Source: Rhizobium sp. Root1334 (GTDB taxonomy: Bacteria; Pseudomonadota; Alphaproteobacteria; Rhizobiales; Rhizobiaceae). Taken from it: a DNA stretch of 64,000 nucleotides. Location of the stretch: the NCBI RefSeq assembly GCF_001426665.1, contig NZ_LMEY01000006.1, positions 100,755-164,754 on the forward strand, in the 5' to 3' direction. Below are positions 17,029 to 25,129 of this stretch, piece after piece. Each line of letters opens with the position of its first letter. Position 1 is the first letter of the stretch. The position numbers and the translations under genes are program-made. The notes under the pieces were generated by a model. It saw only the letters and a program-made list of their open reading frames with translations. It had not been told where the DNA came from and did not search any database.

Positions 17029-17322
17029 TCAGGCGCGACTCTCGTTGTGCCGCGAACGGATCGGCGAAACGGCGTTCCATCGGAACTGGCTGCTTGAGGG
17101 ATCACCGTCACCAGGCACCCAGAAGCTGGCCGATGGCATCGAGCGCCCTGCCGGCTTCGCCAGAAGGGCCTTCACCGCGTGTTTTGCTTCGGATGGATTC
17201 GAAAACAGCCGGCCATCCAGGCTCCATACGCCATATCTGACAGCGAGAAACCGAAACCCGTTATCCTCGCGTATCAGAGCGCCAACGGCTTCGCCGTTTA
17301 ACTCTACGACCTGTTTCTGCAT
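17029..17322 (-). CDS. small hypothetical protein under stress promoter
   Basis: The 97-residue protein starts at the ATG ending at 17322, eight bases after GGGAG. The longer frame upstream begins beyond the EcfG-type promoter and can be dismissed. It has a mixed alpha-beta pattern (VVELNGEAVGALIREDNGFRF, RYGVWSLDGRLF) and a positively charged tail. No domain was recognised. Conserved aromatic strands suggest a small folded protein, not a leader peptide. Confidence 0.62.
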   Translation of the reverse strand: MQKQVVELNGEAVGALIREDNGFRFLAVRYGVWSLDGRLFSNPSEAKHAVKALLAKPAGRSMPSASFWVPGDGDPSSSQFRWNAVSPIRSRHNESRA

Positions 17323-17417
17323 GAAATACCGCTCCCGCCACCGTTCCTCACGGCGGTCATTTCCAAATGCTGTGCATGACACAGCCGACCGAGCCCTCGC
17401 CGTCAGCCAACCCTCAT

Positions 17418-17442
17418 AACGGACGGCTGTGACGTTTGTTCC
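17418..17442 (-). promoter_or_regulatory. EcfG-type promoter
   Basis: On the minus strand GGAAC (17442-17438), 16 bases, CGTT (17421-17418), giving a leader of about 90 bases before the 97-residue gene. Confidence 0.75.
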
Positions 17443-17524
17443 AGTCTTCGGAAAATTAATCGGAAAAGAATCGGCAGCAGAATTGGACGCCGGAATCACT
17501 CCCGGCGTCTGTGCCTCTTGTTGA

Positions 17525-18778
17525 TCAGGCCAAAAACCGGTCAGGCCTGAACGGTTTGATGTCGATAACGGTTTTTTCGCCGGTCATTTTTTCGGCGAGC
17601 GCGCGGCCGGTGACCGGGCCGAGAGTCATGCCGTGATGGGCATGGCCGAAGGCGAACCAAAGACCTTCGTGACGCGGCGCCTTGCCGATGACCGGCATCA
17701 TGTCCGGCGTGCAGGGGCGCGCGCCCATCCACGGCTCCTCATCGCGGCGCTCGGCAAGCGGAAAGAATTCGCGGGCGACCCGCTCCGCCCGCGTCAGCTG
17801 GACCGGGGTCTTCGGCGCATCGCGATTGGCAAATTCGGCGCCGGTGGTCAGCCGTATGCCGCGCAGCATCGGCGCCAGGAAATAGCCCTTTTCAGCATCG
17901 AGCACCCAGTTGTTCAGTTGCGCGCCTTCTTCCATGCCGTAATGCATGTGATAGCCGCGCTTGACCGCCAGCGGGAAACGGTAGCCGAGTTTCTTGGTGA
18001 CGGTATCGGCCCAAGGGCCGAGCGCCACCACGACTTCCTTGGCCTCCAGCGGCCCCTCCGGCGTTGCAACACGCCAGCCGGCACCTTCGAGAATATGTTC
18101 AAGTGTCGCCGCATCACCCGACATCAGGCGGCCACCGAGCGACTGGAAATAGCTGAGATAAGCCTTGTTGAGGCTGTGCGGATCGCGGATCGACCACGGG
18201 TCGGTCCAGCGCAGACCGCCGGTGAGGTCCGCCCGGATCGACGGCTCCATCGTCTTCAGTTCGCTGCTGGACAGTTTCTGGTGATTGACGCCGAACGTCG
18301 ATGACAGCTTTTCAGCTTCCTTGTAGGCCGCATCCCGGGCTGCCTCGGTACGGAAAACCTTCATCCAGCCATCCTTGCGGATGAGATCACCAGCACCGGA
18401 CGCGTTGATCAGGTCGGCATGTTCGGTGATCGAATTCTCGATCAGCGGTGCATACATCGATGCGATGTTCTGGTGCTGTGTAAAGCCTGAATTCCACCAG
18501 TAGCGAATGAGGAACGGTACAAGACCCGGCAATGCACGGAAATGATAATGCGCGTCGATCGTGTTGTTCAGCGCATAGCGGAACAGTGCCCCGAAATCAT
18601 GCGGGAAACCATAGGGAAACACGCCTTCGCGCTGGATCAGGCCGGCATTGCCATAGGACGTTTCCTCGCCAGCGCCGCGTCGATCGAGCAGCACAACGGA
18701 CTTGCCCCGTCTCGCAAGATGGATGGCCGTCGACAGGCCCACAATGCCCGCCCCCAAAACAACAACGTCAGTCTTCAT
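17525..18778 (-). CDS. FAD-dependent D-amino-acid dehydrogenase family protein
   Basis: The 417-residue protein starts with the dinucleotide-binding fold VVVLGAGIVGLSTAIHLARRG and the E/D-binding end LLDRRG, as in DadA-type dehydrogenases. The C-terminal FAD contact region GARPCTPDMMPVIG and the closing GHAHHGMTLGPVTG also fit. It would oxidise a D-amino acid or similar secondary amine to the keto acid and pass electrons to the respiratory chain. The ATG ending at 18778 begins at the Rossmann fold; the longer frame adds 39 unlikely residues. Substrate not determinable. Confidence 0.85.
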   Translation of the reverse strand: MKTDVVVLGAGIVGLSTAIHLARRGKSVVLLDRRGAGEETSYGNAGLIQREGVFPYGFPHDFGALFRYALNNTIDAHYHFRALPGLVPFLIRYWWNSGFTQHQNIASMYAPLIENSITEHADLINASGAGDLIRKDGWMKVFRTEAARDAAYKEAEKLSSTFGVNHQKLSSSELKTMEPSIRADLTGGLRWTDPWSIRDPHSLNKAYLSYFQSLGGRLMSGDAATLEHILEGAGWRVATPEGPLEAKEVVVALGPWADTVTKKLGYRFPLAVKRGYHMHYGMEEGAQLNNWVLDAEKGYFLAPMLRGIRLTTGAEFANRDAPKTPVQLTRAERVAREFFPLAERRDEEPWMGARPCTPDMMPVIGKAPRHEGLWFAFGHAHHGMTLGPVTGRALAEKMTGEKTVIDIKPFRPDRFLA

Positions 18779-18807
18779 GCCCGCCACCCCATTCTGCTTG
18801 TTGCGGT

Positions 18808-19308
18808 CTATTTCTTCAGTTTGGTCATGATCTGTTCGAGGAAGCCAAGCATCAGCGCGGAGACCACAAAAGCGATGTGAATGATGGTCGCCCACATCAA
18901 CTGCTCGCTGGTGTAGTTCGCTACGTTCAGGAAAATCTGCAACAGATGGATGGACGAGATCGCCACGATCGATGAGGCCACCTTGATCTTCAGGCTGCCG
19001 GAATCAAGCTTGCCAAGGAACGAGACTTCGGCATCAGCTTCGTCGAACCGGCTGACGAAATTCTCGTAGCCCGAGATCATAACCATGACGATCAGGCTTG
19101 CGACCAGGGCCGCATCGATCAGGCCGAGCATGGCAAGGATCATGTCGGATTCGTCATAGGCGAAGACCATAATGGCGATCTTGTAGAATTTATAGACGAA
19201 GGACACCGCGTAAAGTGCCAGCGCTGCAACCAGCCCCAGATAAAAGACCACGAGGAGCCAGCGGCTCGACAGGATGATTCTTTCAACGATGAGTTCCAGT
19301 GATTTCAT
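18808..19308 (-). CDS. YqhA/UPF0114 family membrane protein
   Basis: The 166-residue protein has about four membrane helices and the YqhA signatures: an N-terminal E-x2-I-L-S-S-R-W pattern, the LIDAALVASLIVMVMISGYENF stretch over helix 3, and SLKIKVASSIVAISSIHLLQ. Function is unknown across the family. It is 29 bases upstream of the FAD-dehydrogenase gene, in the same direction, so the two may be co-transcribed. Confidence 0.85.
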   Translation of the reverse strand: MKSLELIVERIILSSRWLLVVFYLGLVAALALYAVSFVYKFYKIAIMVFAYDESDMILAMLGLIDAALVASLIVMVMISGYENFVSRFDEADAEVSFLGKLDSGSLKIKVASSIVAISSIHLLQIFLNVANYTSEQLMWATIIHIAFVVSALMLGFLEQIMTKLKK

Positions 19309-19483
19309 GCTTGGTGCAGCTCCGGCAGGTGCAATTGCGAGATAATCCGGTCATGAATAGCCAAGCCCATTGCCTTCGGCAAGGCGGAAGCGACCTGCAT
19401 TGGCGAGACATTTCGACCACAACAGCAAAAGGGAGCGATGCTTTCGCATCGCTCCCTTCTCTCACGCATCACCTGAGATGGGA

Positions 19484-19648
19484 TCAGGTTCGGCGCATCA
19501 GGCCAGCCACCAGCGAGATGACCAGAAAAGCGAGAAACAGGAAGAACAGAATCTGGGCGATACCTGCAGAAGCGCCGGCAATACCACCAAATCCCAGAAC
19601 ACCAGCGATGATGGCAACAACGAGGAAGACAAGAGCGTAATACAGCAT
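19484..19648 (-). CDS. DUF1328 small membrane protein
   Basis: The 54-residue protein has two membrane helices and the family pattern [21 protein letters not shown], then [21 protein letters not shown] and a short basic end. DUF1328 proteins are widespread, small and stress-induced. The ATG ending at 19648 follows GGAG. An EcfG-type promoter lies 36 bases upstream. Confidence 0.88.
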   Translation of the reverse strand: MLYYALVFLVVAIIAGVLGFGGIAGASAGIAQILFFLFLAFLVISLVAGLMRRT

Positions 19649-19683
19649 CGGGAATTCTCCTTGGTTTAAATCATTGCTGAATA

Positions 19684-19708
19684 AACGCCGGAGGCGAACC
19701 TTTGTTCC
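19684..19708 (-). promoter_or_regulatory. EcfG-type promoter
   Basis: On the minus strand GGAAC (19708-19704), 16 bases, CGTT (19687-19684), upstream of the DUF1328 gene. Confidence 0.82.
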
Positions 19709-19808
19709 GGTAAAAAAGGCAGGACGCGACGCCCCGCGACAAAAACCAATCATTAACCACGATGCGAAAGATCGCTTCATTTTGACACGGTTTGGCCACG
19801 CATTTCTC

Positions 19809-19834
19809 GGAACCTTAGCAAGGAAGGGAACGTT
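19809..19834 (+). promoter_or_regulatory. EcfG-type promoter
   Basis: GGAAC at 19809-19813, 17 bases, CGTT at 19831-19834. The start codon at 19852 is only 17 bases downstream, which gives a very short leader. Confidence 0.8.
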
Positions 19835-19851
19835 GTGAAGGCATATACATC

Positions 19852-20076
19852 ATGCGAGATAGTAAAATGACCGTATCGACGACGAATATCTGGAAATCTG
19901 CAGCGGCCTCGGTGCGCGTACCGAAAAAGAGCCGCGATCGGCACCTGCATATCGGCTCGACTTTGCGTGACCTCTACTTCACGGAAGCCCCACTGAACGC
20001 AGATGGCACGTTGTCTGATCTTCTTGCAGATCTCGATGCTGCCGAACAACGCTCGACCAGAGACACGGACAGCTGA
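19852..20076 (+). CDS. small NepR-like protein, possible anti-sigma factor
   Basis: The 74-residue protein has a basic N-terminus and then a segment (about 32-65) that recalls the NepR anti-sigma core: IG-x2-LR-x-LY, an E-x-P step, then a second helix with L-x-DLL-x2-LD-x-AE. In NepR these two helices embrace the EcfG sigma factor. Here the spacing between helices is slightly changed (a DGTL insert), and neither ecfG nor phyR is nearby in the window. Its own EcfG-type promoter fits a feedback role. Family assignment comes from pattern memory only; it could be an unrelated stress protein. A strong terminator follows. Confidence 0.5.
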   Translation: MRDSKMTVSTTNIWKSAAASVRVPKKSRDRHLHIGSTLRDLYFTEAPLNADGTLSDLLADLDAAEQRSTRDTDS

Positions 20077-20105
20077 GTTTTAGCAATTGATCCGGAGCAA
20101 AAGAT

Positions 20106-20129
20106 GGCGGCCACACGGCCGCCTTTTTT
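20106..20129 (+). terminator. rho-independent terminator
   Basis: GGCGGCC (20106-20112), four-base loop, GGCCGCC (20117-20123), then six Ts, 29 bases after the NepR-like gene. Confidence 0.9.
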
Positions 20130-20167
20130 ACACCCGTTCGCATTCAGACGGGTTTGTAAAAACAATA

Positions 20168-20196
20168 AAAGCCGGCGTCATTTCGGCGCCGGCTTT
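20168..20196 (-). terminator. rho-independent terminator for the PRC-barrel gene
   Basis: AAAGCCGGCG pairs with CGCCGGCTTT (20168-20177 with 20187-20196). On the minus strand it is followed by TATTGTTT, directly after the PRC-barrel stop codon. Confidence 0.82.
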
Positions 20197-20207
20197 GCGA
20201 ATACTCG

Positions 20208-21200
20208 TCAGTTTGGCGGCGTTGCCAGAACGATTCCACGCGGGTTGGCCTTGTAGGCCTCCTCGTCATAGGCAGCCTGGGTTTCCAGCTGCGCCTTGGT
20301 GAACGGCGAATAGATGGTCATCGTCCCCTTGGCATCGGCCATCACCTCAACGCTCTGCGCGCTCATCGCAACCGGCTTCTGCCCGATGCCGAGAAACCCA
20401 CCGACATCGATCACATAGGCTTCGATCTTGCCGTTCTTGTCGAGAAGAATGTCGCCGATCTTGCCCACCTTGGTATCGTCGGCAACCTTGACCTCGATGC
20501 CGATAAGCTTTTCCGCACTGACCAAAGACGGATCGACCGGCTGCATTTCGTCAGGCGGCGTTGCGGCTGTGGTGGTCGTATCGACCGGCGGGGCGATGTC
20601 CGGATCGGACATCTGCGGTGTGGTGCCAATAGTAGGTGGCGTCGCTTCCGCTGCTTCATCGGTAATGACGGGAGCGTTTGCAGGCGCTGCGGCGCTGTCG
20701 TCCTCGGGTCCTGTCGCAGCGACACCATCCATGATGGCCGTTCGCTGGAATTCGGGGGCTGCCTGAAGATCTTCCTTGGTCGCCGAAACGACGATGATAC
20801 GCTGGCCGTCCCTGTCCGACCAGGACACGCGGTCGAAACCGACCGCCACGTCCTTTTCGCCAATACCGAGGAACCCGCCAACACCGATCACCAACGCCTC
20901 GGCGCCGCCATTGGCGTTGATGACGACATCGTTGACGTCGCCGATGGCTTCGCCCTGTTCATCAGCGCCTGTATAGACGGTCTTGCCAAGGACCGAGGTT
21001 GCCAGAACCTGCTCTGGCGCGGCGGAAAAATATCCGGCCGGGCCCTTGCCCGGCGCCTGAGAGGTCGTGTTCGCGGTAGCAACCGGATCAGCGTTGATCG
21101 CGCCGCCTTCCTGCGCCCATGCGCCTGTGGTCAGCACTGTGAGCACTGTGGTTGTCAAGAACGCGGCAAGCGTGGTCGTCGCCATAAGAGTGCGGATCAT
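20208..21200 (-). CDS. exported protein with two PRC-barrel domains
   Basis: The 330-residue protein has an N-terminal signal peptide (hydrophobic to about residue 25, cleavage near AWAQ). The first PRC-barrel is at about 65-140 (KTVYTGADEQGEAIGDVNDV, VGGFLGIGEKDVAV), followed by a Thr/Pro-rich linker. The second is at about 230-300 (LIGIEVKVADDTKVGKIGDI, VGGFLGIGQKPVAM). Periplasmic paired PRC-barrel proteins are typical of rhizobial stress and envelope regulons. No enzyme motif is seen. It has its own EcfG-type promoter and terminator, so it is a single-gene unit. Confidence 0.85.
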   Translation of the reverse strand: MIRTLMATTTLAAFLTTTVLTVLTTGAWAQEGGAINADPVATANTTSQAPGKGPAGYFSAAPEQVLATSVLGKTVYTGADEQGEAIGDVNDVVINANGGAEALVIGVGGFLGIGEKDVAVGFDRVSWSDRDGQRIIVVSATKEDLQAAPEFQRTAIMDGVAATGPEDDSAAAPANAPVITDEAAEATPPTIGTTPQMSDPDIAPPVDTTTTAATPPDEMQPVDPSLVSAEKLIGIEVKVADDTKVGKIGDILLDKNGKIEAYVIDVGGFLGIGQKPVAMSAQSVEVMADAKGTMTIYSPFTKAQLETQAAYDEEAYKANPRGIVLATPPN

Positions 21201-21283
21201 TGTTGTACTCCTTCATGCAAGTCTGGGAGAAAGCCAGTTGGGCGGGAAAGCCAAGGGTTCAGCCGGCTGGGATTGCCTTGGAC

Positions 21284-21308
21284 AACGGAACCGCGCGGAT
21301 TTTGTTCC
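21284..21308 (-). promoter_or_regulatory. EcfG-type promoter
   Basis: On the minus strand GGAAC (21308-21304), 16 bases, CGTT (21287-21284), about 85 bases upstream of the PRC-barrel start. The site is nearly symmetric: the plus strand reads GGAAC-N16-CGTA from 21287, one base short of the motif. Confidence 0.78.
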
Positions 21309-21400
21309 GTATTTCCGACCGCCGGCAGCGGGTGCCGGATGCGAAAATGGCACCCGGACGATAATCCGGGCGCCATTTGGTAACTTCAGAACCACTGCAA

Positions 21401-21595
21401 TCAGTGGCGCGACCATTCGTCGATCTGGCGCTCGGCTTCCTCTTTTTCAACGCCATAGCGAACTTGAATCCGGCCAGCCAGTTCCTGGCGGCGGCCATTG
21501 ATGACATCAAGGTCGTCATCCGTCAGCTTGCCCCACTGGGCCTGGGCCTTGCCCCGATATTCCTTCCATTTGCCTTCGATCATATCCCAATTCAT
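21401..21595 (-). CDS. CsbD-family stress protein
   Basis: The 64-residue hydrophilic protein begins MNWDMIEGKWKEYRGKAQAQ and continues WGKLTDDDLDVINGRRQELAG, the complete CsbD-like pattern. These abundant small proteins are general-stress markers of unknown biochemical role. AAAGGAG seven bases before the ATG fixes the start. It lies 59 bases downstream of the 109-residue gene and is probably in its EcfG-dependent transcript. Confidence 0.9.
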   Translation of the reverse strand: MNWDMIEGKWKEYRGKAQAQWGKLTDDDLDVINGRRQELAGRIQVRYGVEKEEAERQIDEWSRH

Positions 21596-21654
21596 GGTTG
21601 TCTCCTTTGGTTGAGCCTTGTTCGGCTGGGATTGAAAATGCTGCACAGGGGGAC

Positions 21655-21984
21655 TTAGTTGCTCAACAGGCCCTGCTGGTCGCGTTTGCCCGCAACCAGG
21701 ATCGGCGTGGCCGGCTCATCGAAGGTTATCTGGATGTCCAGTTCCTTCGAGGGTGTTATGGCCCAGGTGATCGTTGCGTCTTCAATATAGAGAGCCGGGT
21801 CGATAGCGGCACATTTGCCGTAGACGATCTTGTACTTGCTTCTGAAATCATTGAGCGACGGCTGCAGCAGTGCCTGGCATTCCTCGGCGGTTTCAAACCC
21901 GACCGCCGGCGCCGGTAGTTCCTTGCATTCAACATTGCCCTGGGTACACCCGACAAGCATCATGATCGCTGCGATATGTTCCAT
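21655..21984 (-). CDS. small hypothetical exported protein
   Basis: The 109-residue protein starts at the ATG ending at 21984, after GGGAG. It has a short hydrophobic start (HIAAIMMLVGCTQG) that could be a weak signal or lipoprotein leader with Cys at position 13, then paired cysteines (VECKEL, EECQAL, GKCAAI). It ends in a hydrophilic strand region. No family was recognised. An EcfG-type promoter lies directly upstream, back to back with that of the hydrolase. Confidence 0.65.
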   Translation of the reverse strand: MEHIAAIMMLVGCTQGNVECKELPAPAVGFETAEECQALLQPSLNDFRSKYKIVYGKCAAIDPALYIEDATITWAITPSKELDIQITFDEPATPILVAGKRDQQGLLSN

Positions 21985-22021
21985 CGTCGTGCTCCCTGCA
22001 CAATGAATGATGTGGCAGGGA

Positions 22022-22047
22022 AACGGGGTGGACGCCGGAGAAGTTCC
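22022..22047 (-). promoter_or_regulatory. EcfG-type promoter
   Basis: On the minus strand GGAAC (22047-22043), 17 bases, CGTT (22025-22022), upstream of the 109-residue gene and csbD-like gene. Confidence 0.78.
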
Positions 22048-22060
22048 GCAAATTTTGCCG

Positions 22061-22086
22061 GGAACATTTTTACCCCGGATAGCGTT
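22061..22086 (+). promoter_or_regulatory. EcfG-type promoter
   Basis: GGAAC at 22061-22065, 17 bases, CGTT at 22083-22086, upstream of the hydrolase. It diverges from the minus-strand promoter 14 bases away. Confidence 0.78.
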
Positions 22087-22220
22087 TTGTCTCCGCGTCA
22101 AGGAATGCCTTGCGTGAGTTGGTGAACCCTGATACCCGCGACGGCCTCGGCCGCGCGCGCCCCAGAAAACCAAGACGTCCAAGGCATGATTTGCTGACGC
22201 ACAGCAAAGGAATGCCTTCA

Positions 22221-23135
22221 ATGTTGCGCCCGCCGCCTCCCCATTGGCTTTCCGAAGATTCAGGCATGAAAACCGTGTTGATCCACGGCATGGTCATGTC
22301 TCCGGTCTTCTGGAACTGTTTTACGCCTGGCATCGTCCGCGAAGGCCGCGCCGCCGCCTATCCGCTACCGGGCCACAGTCCTTGGAGACTCGACAATCTC
22401 ACGCAAAGCCTGACCACAGCAGCGATCGTCAGAGCTTATGCCGAAGCGATCGAGCGGGACTACAATGGAGAACCGGTGACCCTGATTGGACATTCGACCG
22501 GCGGCTTCATCTCGCTTCTGCTTGCCCGGCATCGGCCGGACCTTGTCAACAACGTCATTCTCATGGGCGCCTTTGCCTGCGGCCGGTTTGAGGGGCAGGA
22601 GCGGCTGGCATCGCGAATCCTGCGCCTTCCCCTGTTCGGCCAGCACCTCTTCATCCGGTTGTTCACCCGGTGGATAGCAACACGGGAGGCCTTTCGGTGG
22701 GGATCCCTCGAATGTGTGTTCGACAAGACCGCCGGCTGGGAAACCGAAGAAACCATTGCGGCAATGGAACAGGTCCGCGAGCGTCTGTTGAATTCTCAGG
22801 CGGGTGAAATCGCCGCTTTCGTCTCCTGGATGTCGCAAACATCCATCGTAAACGAGCTACCCTTGATCGATGTGCCGGTGCTCAACATCATTGGCGGCCG
22901 TGATGCCATCGTGCCGCCTTTGCACCAGATCCATCTGTCCGGGCGCCTGCCCCGCGCTCATACCGTCATCCTCGACAAGGTCGGGCATCTGCCCATGGCC
23001 GAGGCTCGCGATAAGGTTGACCAGCTGATCGCCGCCTTTCTTCTGCTCGGGCCCCTGAGCCAAAATCGTAAGAGCAGCGCAAGGGGAAGGGCCGCGACTG
23101 TGCCGCTCGGCAATACTCTGCCACTGGGCCTTTAA
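22221..23135 (+). CDS. alpha/beta-fold hydrolase
   Basis: The 304-residue protein has the alpha/beta hydrolase core: an oxyanion strand VLIHGM, the nucleophile elbow GHSTGG, a late Asp in NIIGGRDAIVPP and the catalytic His in KVGHLPMAEARD. AAAGGA eight bases before the ATG at 22221 favours this start; ATG 22266 at the first core strand is the alternative. Soluble, with no signal peptide. Substrate unknown. The EcfG-type promoter places it in the stress block. Confidence 0.82.
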   Translation: MLRPPPPHWLSEDSGMKTVLIHGMVMSPVFWNCFTPGIVREGRAAAYPLPGHSPWRLDNLTQSLTTAAIVRAYAEAIERDYNGEPVTLIGHSTGGFISLLLARHRPDLVNNVILMGAFACGRFEGQERLASRILRLPLFGQHLFIRLFTRWIATREAFRWGSLECVFDKTAGWETEETIAAMEQVRERLLNSQAGEIAAFVSWMSQTSIVNELPLIDVPVLNIIGGRDAIVPPLHQIHLSGRLPRAHTVILDKVGHLPMAEARDKVDQLIAAFLLLGPLSQNRKSSARGRAATVPLGNTLPLGL

Positions 23136-23150
23136 TGAAAATCTCACACG

Positions 23151-23175
23151 GGAACAAATGCCCGTGAGCGGCGTT
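23151..23175 (+). promoter_or_regulatory. EcfG-type promoter
   Basis: GGAAC at 23151-23155, 16 bases, CGTT at 23172-23175. It serves the DUF3309 gene and the following lipoprotein gene. Confidence 0.82.
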
Positions 23176-23226
23176 ACCGCAGCAGACCCCGTGCCTGGCA
23201 CGGCCGAAACACGAAGAGGAAACAAC

Positions 23227-23382
23227 ATGCTCGGTACAATTCTCCTGATCGTCCTGGTGCTCTTGCTGATCGGCGCACTACCGAGTTGGGGCCACAGCCG
23301 CAATTGGGGATATGGACCGTCAGGTGGCCTCGGGCTGGTCGTAGTGATCCTCCTCATCCTCGTATTGATGGGCCGCATCTGA
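23227..23382 (+). CDS. DUF3309 small membrane protein
   Basis: The 51-residue protein has two hydrophobic segments around a WGHSRNWGYGPSGG turn, the DUF3309 signature. Function unknown. AGAGGAA precedes the ATG at 23227, and the EcfG-type promoter is about 50 bases upstream. The lipoprotein gene follows after 55 bases. Confidence 0.88.
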   Translation: MLGTILLIVLVLLLIGALPSWGHSRNWGYGPSGGLGLVVVILLILVLMGRI

Positions 23383-23437
23383 TCTGCCCGCACCGTCGCT
23401 TTTTCGCCCATCAACACCCCTTGAAAAGGAACCAGTC

Positions 23438-23686
23438 ATGAAAAAAATCCTCCTCGCAGCCGTTCTTATTCTTCCGCTCGCGGCTTGCACCCAGACCGAG
23501 AAGGGGGCCGGCATCGGCGCTGCATCCGGCGCCGTCATCGGAGGTGTGGCAACAGGCAATGTGCGCGGGGCAGCAGTCGGCGCTGCAGTCGGCGGCGTGG
23601 CCGGTGCCTTGATCGGTAATGCCAGCGAACCGGGCCGCTGTGTCTACCGCGACCGTTATGGCCGCCAATACACCGCATCCTGCTGA
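23438..23686 (+). CDS. glycine-zipper outer-membrane lipoprotein
   Basis: The 82-residue precursor has a lipoprotein signal (KKILLAAVLILPLAAC, lipobox LAAC), then a glycine-zipper region with repeated GxxxG/A steps (GAGIGAASGAVIGGVATG, GAAVGAAVGGVAGALIG) and a Cys-containing C-terminal strand with Tyr and Arg. This matches small YMGG/OsmB-like envelope stress lipoproteins. A strong terminator follows. Confidence 0.87.
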   Translation: MKKILLAAVLILPLAACTQTEKGAGIGAASGAVIGGVATGNVRGAAVGAAVGGVAGALIGNASEPGRCVYRDRYGRQYTASC

Positions 23687-23714
23687 TCAGACAGCAGAGA
23701 TAAGCCACAACAGG

Positions 23715-23739
23715 AAAACGGGCTTCGGCCCGTTTTTTT
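23715..23739 (+). terminator. rho-independent terminator
   Basis: AAAACGGGC, a TTCG tetraloop, GCCCGTTTT with a seven-T run. It closes the DUF3309-lipoprotein unit. Confidence 0.92.
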
Positions 23740-24076
23740 GCGTCTGGAATACGCTGGAGTGAACGCCCACTGATCCTCTGCAGACCGCCGGTCACTTTTC
23801 CCTGCTATTGGTCTTGCAATAGGACCGCGCATCCGGATCGGTCATCGAGGCCTTTTTGCTAATTCCGCACCTATGGACGACCTGATGGCACGTCCCATCA
23901 AACGCTACACTTTTGAAGTGTTAACCAGCGCGCCGGGAATCCGCAACCTTTGCGGGCAAGGCTCCACACTTGACGAATCTATCCGCAAATGCTGGAGGAG
24001 AGCCTGAAAAATTCAGCCGCAAGCCAAGCCGTCAGATACCGGAACCAGTCATTCAGGTTGCCCAAGTGGTTTACGA
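23740..24076. other. 337-base interval without a gene
   Basis: It lies between the terminator and the end of the convergent LysR gene. No supported open frame, repeat or regulatory signal was found. Confidence 0.5.
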
Positions 24077-24994
24077 TCAGAAAAGGCTCTCATCAATGGT
24101 TTGCCGTTGAACAGCGCATTCTCGCGCCAGAAAATCGATGAGGGTGCGTACAGAGGGCAGCAGACCGCGCCGGGACGGAAATACCGCGTGCACGATACCT
24201 GACGCCGGGCGCCAATCTGGCAAGACGGGCACCAATGTGCCTGCGGCAAGATCCTGCCAGATCATCATGGTTGGCAGTTGAACGATCCCGGCTCCATCGA
24301 GTGCCGCGTCCCGCAGCGCTGTCATATCATCGGTCAGGAAGCGGGGGCGATGGGGAATTGCAACCTGCTCGCCATCCCGTCTTTCAAGCCGCCATTCATA
24401 AGTATTGGATACAGAGGTCCATGCTATGCTGGGCAATCCCCGCAGATCGGCTGGCGTTCCAAGCGGTCTTTCGAGAAATCCCGGCCGCGCGACGAGATAT
24501 TGTGAACTATCGTCCAGTTTCCTCATCAGGAGATCGGTCTGCTCCAAGGGCGGGAAGCGCACGCGAATGCTGACGTCGAAACGTTCGCCGAGCACATCCA
24601 CACGGCGGTTGGTGCTTTCCAGATGCAGTTCGACCTTTGGATAGGTCGTGAGAAATTTGGCGAACAGCGCACCGAATTGGAACGAAATGAGCGCGGTCGG
24701 ACAACTGATCCGAACCACGCCCTGTGGCTCATCGCGGTGCTGTGCGATGAAAGCCGTTGCAGCCTCCGCCTCAACCAGAACCGCCAGACAGCGGTGGTAG
24801 TATTCGCGTCCGAGATCGGTGACTGAAAAATGGCGCGATGAACGTTGGATCAGGCGGACGCCCAGCCGCTCCTCGAGAAGCGCGATACGGCGGCTGAGTT
24901 TTGACTTCTGCACCCCCATGGCGCGTCCCGCTGGCGCAAAGCCACCATGGTCCACCACCTGGACGAAATAATAAAGGTCGTTCAGATCTTCCAT
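24077..24994 (-). CDS. LysR-family regulator divergent to the isochorismatase gene
   Basis: The 305-residue protein has a LysR helix-turn-helix at 1-60 (DLYYFVQVVDHGGFAPAGRA, KSKLSRRIALLEERLG) and a substrate-binding domain with the CrgA-type patterns VRISCP and SIRVRFPP. The ATG ending at 24994 starts at the first helix. It is transcribed away from the isochorismatase-family gene with 135 bases between them, so it most likely controls that gene. Effector unknown. Confidence 0.88.
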   Translation of the reverse strand: MEDLNDLYYFVQVVDHGGFAPAGRAMGVQKSKLSRRIALLEERLGVRLIQRSSRHFSVTDLGREYYHRCLAVLVEAEAATAFIAQHRDEPQGVVRISCPTALISFQFGALFAKFLTTYPKVELHLESTNRRVDVLGERFDVSIRVRFPPLEQTDLLMRKLDDSSQYLVARPGFLERPLGTPADLRGLPSIAWTSVSNTYEWRLERRDGEQVAIPHRPRFLTDDMTALRDAALDGAGIVQLPTMMIWQDLAAGTLVPVLPDWRPASGIVHAVFPSRRGLLPSVRTLIDFLARECAVQRQTIDESLF

Positions 24995-25129
24995 CGTCCT
25001 ATGAATAGAACGCTCCGTCGCCTTTGGCAATCTTCCGCGGCTTTCGTTGTTGATATATCCCTTCTCTACGCCACGGCGCGACGTGACGAGCTACGGCCCA
25101 AACCTCTAGCCACGAAAAGGAAATGTCCG

